Shown here: one piece after another, positions 49,773-61,119 of the stretch | How the letters are laid out: each line of letters begins with the position of its first letter | How positions within the stretch are numbered: position 1 is the first letter of the stretch | From: Siphlonurus alternatus | Taxonomy: Eukaryota; Arthropoda; Insecta; Ephemeroptera; Siphlonuridae | DNA length: 64,000 nucleotides | Assembly (NCBI GenBank): GCA_949825025.1 | Contig: OX463781.1 | Location: forward strand, 35,109,537-35,173,536 | Reading direction: 5' to 3' | Program-made: the position numbers and the translations under genes | Notes under the pieces: model-generated | The model's input: only the letters and a program-made list of their open reading frames with translations | Told to the model about the DNA's origin: nothing | Database searches by the model: none

Positions 49773-50942
49773 GTGACTGATGGTAAAAGTGCTACTAAGA
49801 GTACGAATTACGAACGGTGTATTTTTATAAACATTTAAAACCTTATTCTTTTTCTTCCTCGACTGCTAGGAAGAGTATACCTTTTTCTCCCAATTAAATC
49901 TGCGTGACGAACCATTGAGCTTGTAACTCGACTGCCCTTCTTCACGCTTCGCTAATTTGAATAAAGTTTGGTCTAGACTAGTATATACGACTGTATAATG
50001 TATAAAGGAAGCTTCTATATATATATTTATACAATTTGTGTGCTTTTATTTCAACCTTTTGCATTTCTGCTTTAACATCGTGATTGTATAAACGTGCCCT
50101 TTTTAACTGTCCCAATTTTTTTATATGTATATTTATATTAAGTTATCACGTGTTTTATAATATACAGTTAGTCTTCAATGCTCTTTTATTTTTTACTTTT
50201 TGTTAATATTTTTTTTTTTTTTTTTTTTTTTGCAATAAAATTATACTTGAATGTCTTGAATCATTAATTGGGAATAAAAACGGACTATTGTAAATGTAAT
50301 TGATATTTTTTTAACATCAGATCTACTGTATTATCGAAAACTATATTAACTGCATGGATATTATAAAAAAAGTATATTAAATATTTTTTTATTGCAATTG
50401 TTATTCTTACCACAAAGTCATGGATATTATAGTTAATTGTGTACTACAGTTACGGTTTATTATGTTTCTTTACACTGCAAATTAATCGCATTGCGAGGTA
50501 AACATTTGCAATTTTCTCTTCTCGTCAAGTGATACTGATACTGCTGTGGCCGTGTGTAAACAATGACGTGCGTGTTGCCCCCCCCCCCCCCCCTGGTACA
50601 GAGACGAAGAAGATCCTCCAACACGTGCACTTTCTCCAGCAGATTTCTCCATCACTACAGCAATATTATATTGTATATTGTTTTGTTATGTATGAATACT
50701 GGTTTTATTTTAATTTATATATAAATAATTCAAGGCAACTTATTTTAAAGTTTATACGATGAGTCATTCTTCTTATCTAAATGGTTCGTCCGAATATAAG
50801 CTCGTATATATAACGACATTTTTTTTTTATTATTCAATGCAAAATGTTTTTCAGAGCTTTTGTATTATTTACTTCATACACGTGAATGAATTCTAGAAGA
50901 AAAAGTAGAAGAAAAAAAAGTTAAAAGCTTTTTATTGTTGTC
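49773..50942. other. Non-coding stretch
   Basis: Contains poly-T (50211-50231) and poly-C (50579-50594). No gene seen. Confidence 0.55.
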
Positions 50943-50946
50943 TTAA

Positions 50947-52305
50947 AGGGACACAGGACCTTAAAAATAAGTATTTTTTATTCAAACGTTACCTACTAAC
51001 TGAGTAAGAATGCGTGCTGCTAAGGGGCGAGTGCCCCAGGGTAAGCGCGCCAGGGGCAGCGCCAGCCGAGGAAGATGACGTCAATTCCCTCCGCTGGCAA
51101 CATGCAGCAGCTTCCTCACTGCCTCTCCCCCCTCCCCTCACGCGCTCGAGAGAGGAAGAGAGGACGGCGGGGAAATAGGGGAAATAAGAAAGCAGAAAAA
51201 GAGAGGCCTTGAAAAGTGATAATATAACAATGCTATTTATTTATACTAAACGGAAAATTTTTAATGAAGTACGTACTGTACACCAGTATAAAAAAAGAAA
51301 TAAATCGAATTGTTATTTATTTAACTAATTTTAAGTTTTGTTTAAAGTTTTGTAAATAAAGTCCATAGTATTTATGGGGTGTATTTATATTTATTCTTAT
51401 TAAATGTTGAGAGAGTGTAGTAGTACTTTGTGTTGTAATATTTAAAAGCAAAATTAATTTTTATAAATTAAAAATATTAAATGGTTAGAAATATTTACAA
51501 ACACCATTTTAATGGTAAACGTATAAATATTATTTAATGGAAAGAACTTTATTTTAAAGTAATGGTGACATTTGGAAATAGTGTGCCCTTTTTTTTGTTT
51601 AAACACTATAATATAATGAGTAATGAGCTACTCACCTAAAATTTACGCTGGATATCGTGCAAGTTGTCCAAACCGAGGTTTGAATCCGACGTAGATACCA
51701 TCCTCACTTGGAAACGTATGTCGTATACGGTTCACTGCACATGTTTATGTTTATTTTATATTTAATGCCATGATACATTATAGATAACATAGTGTTATGT
51801 AATTTTATAATACAACATTATATATTAATAATTTATTAATTTATATGAAATATATTTTACACCTGATAGATATGCATATAATATATAATAACATATGATT
51901 ATATACATATATAGTATATTTATGTGACGATTTAATGATTTCAGTTAGGCAAAAAAATAGTGAACCAAAATATATATTAAAGATTTTATATTATATTTAT
52001 TTAATAAAATATAAATCTTCCATATTATTGAAGCTTACGTGCTTCGACATCGATCGGTCATCATCGTTTCTTCCCGCCACATACCGCTTGCCCCCTCTCC
52101 TCTCTCTCCACCAGCCCTTCTCTCCTCGCTCCTCCCAGCCTGACTCGGTGCGATGTTGCAATTTTTTTTGCCCTGCGGCTCTCTCTTTTATTTAATTAAT
52201 TTAAATTTGGGGAGTGGACCAAAAGCTAAAATTTGGTCAATTTTAGCATTACCATATCTTAGAGGAACTTGTGGCGAACGTAGAGCGTTATTGTCCTGTG
52301 TCCCT
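50947..52305. mobile_element. TTAA-flanked element, 1.36 kb, AGGGACACAGGAC termini
   Basis: AGGGACACAGGAC and GTCCTGTGTCCCT are perfect inverted repeats, with TTAA directly outside both (50943-50946, 52306-52309). Inside are two GC-rich patches (51000-51200, 52050-52190) with long pyrimidine/purine runs and AT-rich DNA between; the 86-codon open frame at 51935-52195 is not transposase-like. Non-autonomous piggyBac- or Kolobok-type element. Confidence 0.85.
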
Positions 52306-52439
52306 TTAAGTTGTAAAAGTCGAAGGTAATTGAATTTTTACGCTACTGTTTATTATTTTAGTCTATTCGTACTTATAGTGTGTTACAAAATACTTTTTTT
52401 TTTCATAATATATACTTTTAGTTATTTTCTTTCCTTGGG

Positions 52440-52770
52440 AGTGTGACGCAGTGCGTTAACTTAACCGGTTTTCGTCATGCAGATCACTGAAGTCAAGCAA
52501 CGCCGAGTGTTATTATATTTGGATTGGTGACCATTTTCAACAAAAATCACTTATATATCACCCACTAAAATTAATAGGTTAAATCGTTGCGCTTTTTTAC
52601 AATGTATTTTCCTCTGGCTTCGGTTCATTAATGGACAAAAAGCTGTGGCGTCTATCTATACTGAAGTTTCCACTGTTCCCCAAGTCACATCAGGTTGGAT
52701 AGATTTGCTGCAGTGGCCACCCTATGATTCCAGACGAGTCCACAAAACGCATACACAGTAAGGTTTTAGT
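52440..52770 (+). mobile_element. SINE-like sequence with a 5S rRNA-derived segment
   Basis: A 5S-like core (52466-52534) is preceded by a tRNA box-A-like GTGTGACGCAGTGCGTTAAC and followed by about 230 bp of sequence of mixed composition without frames. The 5S-derived head fits a SINE3-type (5S promoter) retroposon. The 3' border is uncertain. Confidence 0.5.
52466..52534 (+). pseudogene. 5S rRNA-derived fragment
   Basis: CGGTTTTCGTCATGCAGATC, ACTGAAGTCAAGCAACGCCG and TTTGGATTGGTGACCA follow, in order and spacing, the internal control region of 5S rRNA (CGGTTCTCGTCCGATCACCG, AAGTTAAGCA, TACTTGGATGGGTGACC). The 5' and 3' ends of 5S are missing, so this is not a functional gene. Confidence 0.75.
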
Positions 52771-53324
52771 TACAATTAAATAATTAAAACTTGATAATAA
52801 TTTAAGGAAAAAAAGTTCTGTTTGTTATAAAGTTATAAAAATTACTGCATGCCAAGCTTTTTTTTTTTTTTTAAACCCGTACAATTTTCTTTTAAGTTTT
52901 TTAAGTTATTTCAAGATTTCAACACCAATATTTAGTTCATTGCCTCCGTATCTCGGTGTGATCTTTATGGTACATGCAGAAATATTATTTTTGCCATTCT
53001 ACTCGCATGCATATGCATACGTGACGACCGTATATTTACTTGTTTACTTGCTTTCTTATCTCGGTATTTATTTGTTTTAAAGTTTAATACCACATTAAAT
53101 AAAAGTTATATGCGTTCACTCTCACTCACACATGCATGATGCTAAATATTCAGGTTAAATATATTAAATATCCATAATTAAAATTGCCAATTTTGATTAT
53201 TTTGCAAAATTAAAATTTTTGAAAAAAAAATTGTTTGGTAAAAAAAAAATCTAATTTTTTTAAAGGTATTTTCACTGTTATTTTGAACCCCTAAACATTC
53301 ACGAAGAAAACACTCTATAATTAT

Positions 53325-53450
53325 ATTAGGCCTGTTCGTAAACCCTATTCGGTGTACATTTTCTACACCCAATCGACCTTATATCGCATGTACATAAGGT
53401 CGATTGAGTGTAGAAAGTGTACACCGAGCAAGGTTTACGAACAGGCCTAT
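53325..53450. mobile_element. Palindromic MITE, 126 bp, TAGGCCTGTTCGTAAACC termini
   Basis: TTAGGCCTGTTCGTAAACC and GGTTTACGAACAGGCCTAT pair, continuing through TCGGTGTAC..TTTCTACAC and AATCGACCTTAT almost to the centre. Confidence 0.85.
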
Positions 53451-54649
53451 TAATTAACATTTCTGCAAAATTTAAAAATTAAAATAGCGGGAAACATTTC
53501 ACTTCGGGCTACTTCGCAAGACACCTTGTAAGTTTGAGGACGACCGTTGCTACTGGTGGGCGTGTCGGTACTGAGCACATGGTCTGCTATGATCATGGTA
53601 CAGTACATAATGACATCAGCTTAGATGCTGTGAGCGACCTGATGCAGCAAAGCGGTGTCGGGCGGCAGCAGAAAACCTGTTGCTGTTGGTGGTGACTCAC
53701 TGCGTGACGTCACGCAGGTGCCACACAGCAGGTAAACAAAGTCCCCATCTGTACGTAAGGTTCATTTTCTTATAGCATATCTTTTTAATATAACAATATA
53801 GCTTATAATTCTATCGATACTTTATGTTTATAACCATTCACATGCGTCTTGACTGCTAATACAAACGTGCAGTGAGTTCTCTATCTTATATACAGTTCTC
53901 AGAATTAGTTATAAATTACATTAATTTAATATAGAAAAAATATATTATGTTTTTTAAAGAAATTAATGGTATCTGTAATATTGGAAAACCATCATGAATA
54001 ATTTAAAACACATTAGAGATTTCAAACATATGATCTTCGTACATTTCTTAACACTTCCAGAAGATTGTATAAAGAGACTACTAATGCGTTGACAGAGAAA
54101 ATGATTTTTTTTTTTAAAGTTCTTGGTCGTGAAATCACGGTAGTTATAAAAAGAAAGCATATAAAAAACTACTTGGGTCATTAAGGTTCAGTTTGTAATA
54201 CTGTAAGATGGTAATTTGTTAGTTACGTTAATTCAGGTAAGCTTAGCGAGTCACCTCATAGTGGTGGTGGCCACCGCCTCCGTGAGGTGATGGGTCGAGT
54301 AGGGAGCGACGTAGCGACGCCCACGTGACCTTGGTGGAGAACAGGCCTACCAACAGTGCGTCGCCGCCGCAGTGTTGCCACGTCCACCGTGCCCTCCAGC
54401 AACCAGAATAGAATATGGCCATTTATAAGCACGCAATGCTGCTACTGGTGGCAAGATAGTAAACTCCTACTGCGTCTGATGTTTCTTTTTTCTCTCTATC
54501 CCCCTTCTCTTCTTTTGTGCACTTGGTTGGAATAATTATTATTCAAAGTTTATCACCCGTTAAATCACTTTTTAAAATTTTTGATAAGATTTTCTAGCCT
54601 ACACTTCAGATTTTTTTTTAACATTTAAAATAAAGGTCAAATTTAATGA

Positions 54650-54709
<60 letters not shown>

Positions 54710-56126
54710 ATTTTTTTTAGTCATGCAATAGAAAATAATTAAAAAAAAAAACAAATCGTTATCGTCTGATTTATGAATGCACACTATAATATAAATACGT
54801 ACAGGTGTTAAATTATGACCGTGCAATGTAGTTATAGCAATAAGAAGAAAGTTTACAATGTGTTGGGGACGGGAAAAAAAAAATATTGCTTTTAACTAAC
54901 GTGTCACTGAAAATTTATTATATAGAGTACACTTTTTGTTATGGGTGCAGATAAATACTTATTCTGCAATACTGGTCTGATTATACATTGATCATTGCTG
55001 GGCCAGATAGAGCGGTCCCGGATCATCGATCTCAGGACTCAGGTGCAATGACCCTGATCGTTATCGAGGCGCGTCACGTCGCGAGCCCAGCACACGTGGC
55101 AGGACGCCGCGCTGTCTCCTTGTTGTTGATGACAATGAGACGACGACGCAGCCTCTCGTATCTGCATATGACGTGGTTTGCGTCGTGTGTGTTCGCAAAT
55201 CTTCGCCTCGTGTTTAGCAAGTCAGGAGGCTCGTTACATGTATACTGTCTGAAAAAATGTTACTAACACCGCATTAAATATGGCAAATGTAGAGAAGTGT
55301 TACAGTTCTCATTATGAGTTTATATAGATGCATGTTATTTAACTGGACACTATAACTCAATCTTTATTATAATATTATTAATATATTTGTATATTTATGG
55401 TAATGATAACTTAAAATATGGATATAATAATATATAAATTCCCAAAGACACTTTTGTTTTACATTATAAAAACTTGCTGTATCTTCCCTTCAAGTAATTG
55501 ATTCTTATTGGTATTATGAAACTGGAGACTAAAAAAGTAGATATTTTAAATAAAATATAAATTACTCGTGATATTGACCTGCAGTGACAACATACGCCAG
55601 TTTATATTTTTATGTTTGTTGCTAAAATTTTAAACATCTTGGTAGGGGTAGAGATATTCCACCAGTTGCGCGCGTGTGTTTGCAGAGTTGCCTATATGTA
55701 CGGCATTTTAGGGCAACATGGCCTCCCTACTTACGTTTTATTTTTCCTCGCCGCCGTTCTCACTTTATATTATTATTCTGTTGTAACTTACTACACTTTT
55801 ATATGAAATTCATATTTTTATGCACAAAAAAATAAAGTGTTTACATTTCTATGTTGATAGGGAAGTAAATTATTACGTAATATCCTATGATCTCATCCTT
55901 GTAAAACTTATAACGTGATTAAATTAGCTTATTAAATTATGATATGATAACCATCACATAATGTAAATAACATCGATATCGCTTAATTATGTAAACATTT
56001 TATATGAGAATGCGATATCAGTATATTTTATGAAGCGAAGCCGGAAGTTTGGTCAAGCACATGTTTCTGCAGCATAAGAAATTTTATAACATTAAAGAAG
56101 GTTTTCTGACGAGGGTTCATTATAAT
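53451..56126. other. Non-coding stretch with GC-rich islands
   Basis: Islands at about 53530-53740, 54230-54420 and 55000-55230 are CpG-containing. A strong donor-like CAG|GTAAGC at 54236/54237 has no matching coding frame upstream. (AT)n at 54652-54706. No gene supported. Confidence 0.5.
54652..54706. repeat. (AT)n microsatellite
   Basis: AT dinucleotide tract. Confidence 0.97.
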
Positions 56127-56465
56127 AAATGGTAATTGAATCTTACCGGACTGTTTCCACTCGTCGATTTTGTTGTAGTACGTCGAGAAACTTGAGCACT
56201 GAATTATAATGTTAATGTTTTTATTATTATCACTACACTTCAGGTGCACCTGTTTTCTTTCTTAGCTTTCGGGAATCATCTGTTCCCTTCCTCGGATAAA
56301 TCGAGGAACAGATGATTCCCGAAAGCTAAGAAAGAAAACAGGTGCACCTGAAGTGTAGTGATAATAATAAAAACATTAACATTATAATTCAGTGCTCAAG
56401 TTTCTCGACGTACTACAACAAAATCGACGAGTGGAAACAGTCCGGTAAGATTCAATTACCATTTA
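56127..56465. repeat. Near-perfect 339-bp palindrome
   Basis: From AAATGGTAATTGAATCTTAC to its complement GTAAGATTCAATTACCATTT the arms of about 160 bp match with hardly any difference, around a small centre (CCTCGGATAAATCGAGG). No terminal motif of a known superfamily stands out. It could be a very young MITE or a local inverted duplication. Confidence 0.93.
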
Positions 56466-56600
56466 AGAAATTTTATATTCAAATAAGATTCCCGCGCGTT
56501 TAATTTGAATTTCTTCGTGAATATTGGAAATCCTTGGGCTCATGTTCTATACCAATAAACCCAGTCGTTATACAAAGAATACATACCAATTACTGATGTA

Positions 56601-56727
56601 CACTTGTTGCCTTGGAAAATTTCCCATTTGCAGCCTTGTTAATCACCATGTCCTGTGTTAATCTTATGACTTATGAGATATGGTGATTAACAAGGACGTA
56701 AAGGGAAATTTTCCTAGGCGATGACTG
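56601..56727. mobile_element. TA-flanked MITE, 127 bp (Tc1/mariner-like), copy 1
   Basis: CACTTGTTGCCTTGGAAAAT and ATTTTCCTAGGCGATGACTG are inverted, with GCAGCCTTGTTAATCACCAT and ATGGTGATTAACAAGG as inner arms. TA stands on both sides (56599-56600, 56728-56729). Second copy at 60995-61116. Confidence 0.85.
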
Positions 56728-59700
56728 TACATGACGAAACCCACATTAAATGTCATAAAGGGCAGTCATGATGCTCTTCTTTGATAAAACTCGTTTGTGT
56801 GGTTAAAGAAGCATATGTTTACGACATTAGTTGAGGCTACAAACACTGGAGCGCTGAACACGTGTGATGATATAGGGATGGATTATTATACGTGAGGATG
56901 TTGTGAGGCTCGTCACGCGCGCTCCCCGCTGCATGCTGTTTGTTGGATGTAGCAAGAGCCAAACAGGTTTCAATCCCCCGCACTCTCCTACGCATAATAT
57001 TGTATATTATATATACACTTTGGGACAATGAGAACGTTATTATCTCTGGGTAATGTCGTTAACTGCTTTGACCTAGACTCTCTTCATTTGTGAAGTTTCA
57101 TTTCCTATTAGAACAGAAGCAAATCAGGCAAGGATAACGTTTTGATTTTCCCGAGCTGTAACACAATAACACGATATCTGTTATATGAAACAATATTATC
57201 TCTGGCGAAAATCCTTAAGTATAAACTTAAGATCTTAAATTTATATATAAAATTTTTTTTTAAATAAAAATAACATTAGTTTTAAATACCATACTTTGTG
57301 GTTCGGCACACTACAGATTATATTTTACCTCTACCTTGATCGTAAAGCTATTTATGTCACGTTGGACTTATATAGTGATGTGTTCACATGAAATTAAATC
57401 TAATTCGTGCGTGGAGATTTTTTTTTTAACCAAATTTCCATGTCATATTTTGCTCTTATTATATTTTCAAGAAGTATAAAATTAAACTTTGTGAATGAGT
57501 TCATCACGATTTTGATCTATTCTATATGTAGATTTTATAAATGAGATTCAAGGGAGTAGGTTACATCTAGTATGTCCAGTGTCTGCATTATGTATTATAC
57601 CTCTCCTCTCGTGCTGTTGTGCATGACCAAGTGTCTGCTGCGATGGTAATAATTTTGCTACGTAGGGGGGATGACGTGGGAGCGGTCAAACATCATCATA
57701 ATTCACCGCCTCCATAACAATACTCAGTAACTCACTGTGATGCGTTATAACTTCGATTGTAATTCATTTTATTATTTAATGCATGTCCATTAGTATTAAT
57801 TAAATTTTAATCCATTTTGTGTGTCAAGTGCTTCAGATATTACCTCAAATTCAGGGTTGGAGGGCAGTTGGCACTATAGAGGGGATTCAGAGGGAAGGAG
57901 GGGGGAGGACAATCTGGTAATGGGCCCCCTGACCAAATAACTAGACTCGGGAGAAATGTCCCTTTGGTTCCTTCTGGAGTTATGCTCCTGCCTTCCAAAA
58001 TAAACTTTAGAGAGCTTAGAGTAAGCTTTAGTGCAATCTATATTACCCAGTATATTCCTATATTGTGCGGACAAGATCTAAATACCGATAAGTGTATTAC
58101 TGGCAGCTGTTATTTCTATAATATACTTTCTTACTCTTCTGCATATTTTTTTCAGTTAATAATTTTAGTTGTTGATACAGTTCGTACCACACATGTTCTT
58201 TGTGAGAAAAAAGAGGGAGAGAGAGGAACGATAGAACGAACGTTGTAAGCGTGCCAAAATAAAATTATGGTTTGTGTTGATGCTGCTAAGCAAGGCGACG
58301 CCACGTGACTCAGAGATAGAGAGAGCGGGCGGATGCTGCTCACCAGTGACGTCACCAGACACGTCTTGCTGATGATCAGCTTGTTGGGAGATCAGCAGCA
58401 GCAGCAGGCTCCTCTCAGCGGGAGACTTGCAAACTTTTTATACGTAGCTTGTAGCCAGCGCCACTCTTACCAAACTTTGTAATTATATTACCGTGATTAT
58501 AATTATAAATAAAAGTAATAGTGATGACAATGGTATTTTGCAAATTTAAATTGGTAAGGTTATCATTTATACAATCATGCAGAATTCGCATATTCATATC
58601 CTAGTTTTTTCTTTTTTTTTTTAATTCTTGTTGTATTTTAGTGATCATTAATTGACATCGACAGAGGGGGGGGGTAATCTCCTCTTCCTCGCAAAATGGG
58701 TCCACCATTGCCCCACTCACCTCTTATGATAACCCCCACCTCCTTCAATGTCATAAATAACACACCGATTTTGTTTTTTTGGACACAAACAATTATGTTG
58801 AACAATAAATCAAAAATAAAGAAAAATATTGAGTATTTAAAAGTCATTTTCATGAAGAGGATGTGAAAGAGTGTAAGCATGAAAGTTAAACAAATTCTAA
58901 TTTTAACAAGATTGGTTTAACACGTAATGCAGGATATGACGCTAAAAAAATACCACATGAGGAAAATAATTATAATGTTATTTTATTTTAATTAGGTCCC
59001 TCATATTGTGTTACAACAACAAATTAATAATTCTAAAATGAGAACGAAATATATATGAAAAAACGATGTTGATAAAATTTTTCCTCATTAATTTTGTAAA
59101 GCTTTGCATTATGTGTAAAAACTTATATGTTCTTGACACACAATCTTATACCTTTAATAACTACTCTATTATTTTATCATATTTATTGCAATGATTCATG
59201 CAATGCAATGTACGTGTGTATTTTGAAAGGTAATGGCGTAGCAAGAAAATTTCCAAGTGTCTGGAGGAAGGTCAACCTAACTATACGCATAACCATTATA
59301 TTTGCCTTTAATATACAATGCTGGGCATTGCTGGTTGTCTCAAGGGGGGAAGGGGGGGGGGAAAGGGGAGGTCTGTACTTTTTTTTGTATTTTGAAAAAA
59401 TGGTGCTTATGTTCTAATGTTTCACTCTAAACTATAACGATGCAGGTTTTATTAAATTTGTTAACTTTATAATTAAAAAATAAAAAATCCTTTGTCCTTT
59501 CTGCATGACACTTTCGTCAACATGAATAATTACATTTAATTTAAATCGCCCCGTACACTCTTATCTAGTTTCAAACCTTTATTAATTCTACTTAATGTCT
59601 CAAGAAACGAATTACGTAACTTCTTTTATTAAAGAAGTGATCATTTTCTCAGAATTTCTTTAACAACATTTTATGTCGTATTGAAGTGCAGCTGTATACT

Positions 59701-59838
59701 GAATAGGTTATATTAATTTTTATTTATGCTGGAGTTTCCTGGAGGGTACTTGTGAACTTTGTACTGGTAAAAATCCTTCTGTGTTATGAAGTGGTATAAT
59801 TATTATATTGTGAGGTCAAAGTCCTTGGTATCAAGTAT

Positions 59839-59910
<72 letters not shown>

Positions 59911-60409
59911 GGTACTAGCCCAGCAATAACTACTATGCTATATTATAATTATTTTAACGAATAATCTAATTTGTTCGAAATATGTTAATACGTGCGGATC
60001 TCGAAATTAAATTTACTATGAATCCTCAAATTAACAATACAAATGTTATTATTAATTTTGTTTAATGTCAGTCTATTATATATAATTATATGTCATGTAA
60101 ATTTTCAAAAATTTGTTTAAAGTACATGGTAGAAATTCGAAACTCACTTTAATGCATTGTACAAGGAAATAAAGTATAACTTATATAAATAATAAAAATT
60201 TACAAATTTGATCAGAGCAAAGATGGATTAAGCTCCAGAAACGAGGGAGGTGGGTTGCTTCTCATCTGGTTATTCGAGAGAGACGAAAGTTCTAAATTAG
60301 TTATAGTGATTTTAGGCCGGGATATCCTCTTTATGGATCAGAGTTCGATCTGTTTGCCATGTAAGAAAATGTTTCCTTGTTCTCACCTGTGTTCCCTGTA
60401 TTGTTGCAG
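56728..60409. other. Non-coding stretch before the scalloped exon
   Basis: A truncated right end of the TTTAATATGG MITE family (GACGAAACCCACATTAAATGTC) lies at about 56734-56755. (CAG)n-like run at about 58395-58410, G-runs near 58664 and 59352, (AT)n at 59838-59910. No coding exon recognised. Confidence 0.55.
59838..59910. repeat. (AT)n microsatellite
   Basis: AT dinucleotide tract with two TATAAT-type interruptions. Confidence 0.95.
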
Positions 60410-60534
60410 GAGGCGTGGAGGTGCTAGCCGGCAAGATTTCCTCGCCGTGGACCCCCGCGAGCTCCGGGCCCCCCGCCGACACCAATGGCTCGGGCTCGGA
60501 GTCAAAAAACCTGGATGTCGGCGAGGTAAGCGAG
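60410..60534 (+). CDS. Scalloped/TEAD transcription factor, N-terminal exon
   Basis: Scalloped (TEAD) binds DNA through its TEA domain and recruits Yorkie/YAP or Vestigial/VGLL in the nucleus. This exon encodes the variable segment just before that domain. It begins after TGTATTGTTGCAG in phase: the first two bases complete a codon begun upstream. The frame (from 60412) reads GVEVLAGKISSPWTP, then ASSGPPADTNGSGSES, then KNLDVGE. The SPWTP, DTNGS and SKNLDVG words are those of insect Scalloped. Two donors follow in the same phase, GAG|GTAAGC at 60525/60526 and GAG|GTAATC at 60534/60535. The longer form adds Val-Ser-Glu and then aligns without gap to the insect protein. No ATG lies in this frame, so the start is upstream or non-AUG. 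The alternative 106-codon frame over it is out of register with the family. Confidence 0.88.
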
Positions 60535-60540
60535 GTAATC
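60526..60540 (+). promoter_or_regulatory. Tandem in-frame splice donors of scalloped
   Basis: GTAAGC and GTAATC donors lie 9 nt apart (60526 and 60535), both preceded by GAG. Use of one or the other includes or removes Val-Ser-Glu without changing frame. The upstream site is nearer to consensus; the downstream one gives the protein that aligns better with insect Scalloped. Confidence 0.6.
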
Positions 60541-60994
60541 GTATAAAAATTTCATACAATCTGGTGATGGTATAAATAACAGCATGACTTTATAGATTTG
60601 GTTTGGAATGAGGGAATAATAGGAAACGAAACAACTCTTTTTGCCCAATCCATGTATTTTGCCTTACATGTAGATCGATTCGATTGGCCAAACACACCTT
60701 ATATATATTATATATTATATTATATATTATATACATAAAATTATATATATTATATACAACATGATTATCGGTTGCCAAAAAGAGAGAGAGAAAAAAAAAG
60801 ACAAATCACTGAAATCACGTATACTTTTGTATAATTATTTAGTTTGCTTATTGTATTGATTGGACTATATTTATATTTATTATTATAGTTTACTTAAAAT
60901 TACTTTAAAAAATAGTGAATTGTAACAAACATAATAAATTAATTAACTTACACCTATAAAGACCGTTGTCAAATGGGTCCCATTCACTCTCATG

Positions 60995-61116
60995 CACAGT
61001 CGTCGCCTCGAAAAATTTCCCTTTGCAGCCTTGTTAATCACCATGCCCCATAAGAATAACACAGACCATGGTGATTAACAAGGTTGCGAAAGGAAAATTT
61101 TCCAAGGCGACGAGTG
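60995..61116. mobile_element. TA-type MITE, copy 2, in the scalloped intron
   Basis: CACAGTCGTCGCCTCGAAAA and TTTTCCAAGGCGACGAGTG are inverted; the inner arms TGCAGCCTTGTTAATCACCA and TGGTGATTAACAAGG are identical to those of 56601-56727. TA follows the right end; the left flank is CA, probably a mutated TA. Confidence 0.82.
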
Positions 61117-61119
61117 TAT

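Noticed and set aside
51640..51740. tRNA box-B-like GGTTTGAATCC
   Set aside because: No matching A box or cloverleaf around it; it lies inside the TTAA-flanked element.
56028..56249. 73-codon frame on the - strand at the edge of the palindrome
   Set aside because: Starts without strong context, AT-driven composition, half of it inside a palindrome arm; no family resemblance.
60255..60575. 106-codon frame over the scalloped exon
   Set aside because: Out of register with the Scalloped protein; a shadow of the real exon plus intron sequence.
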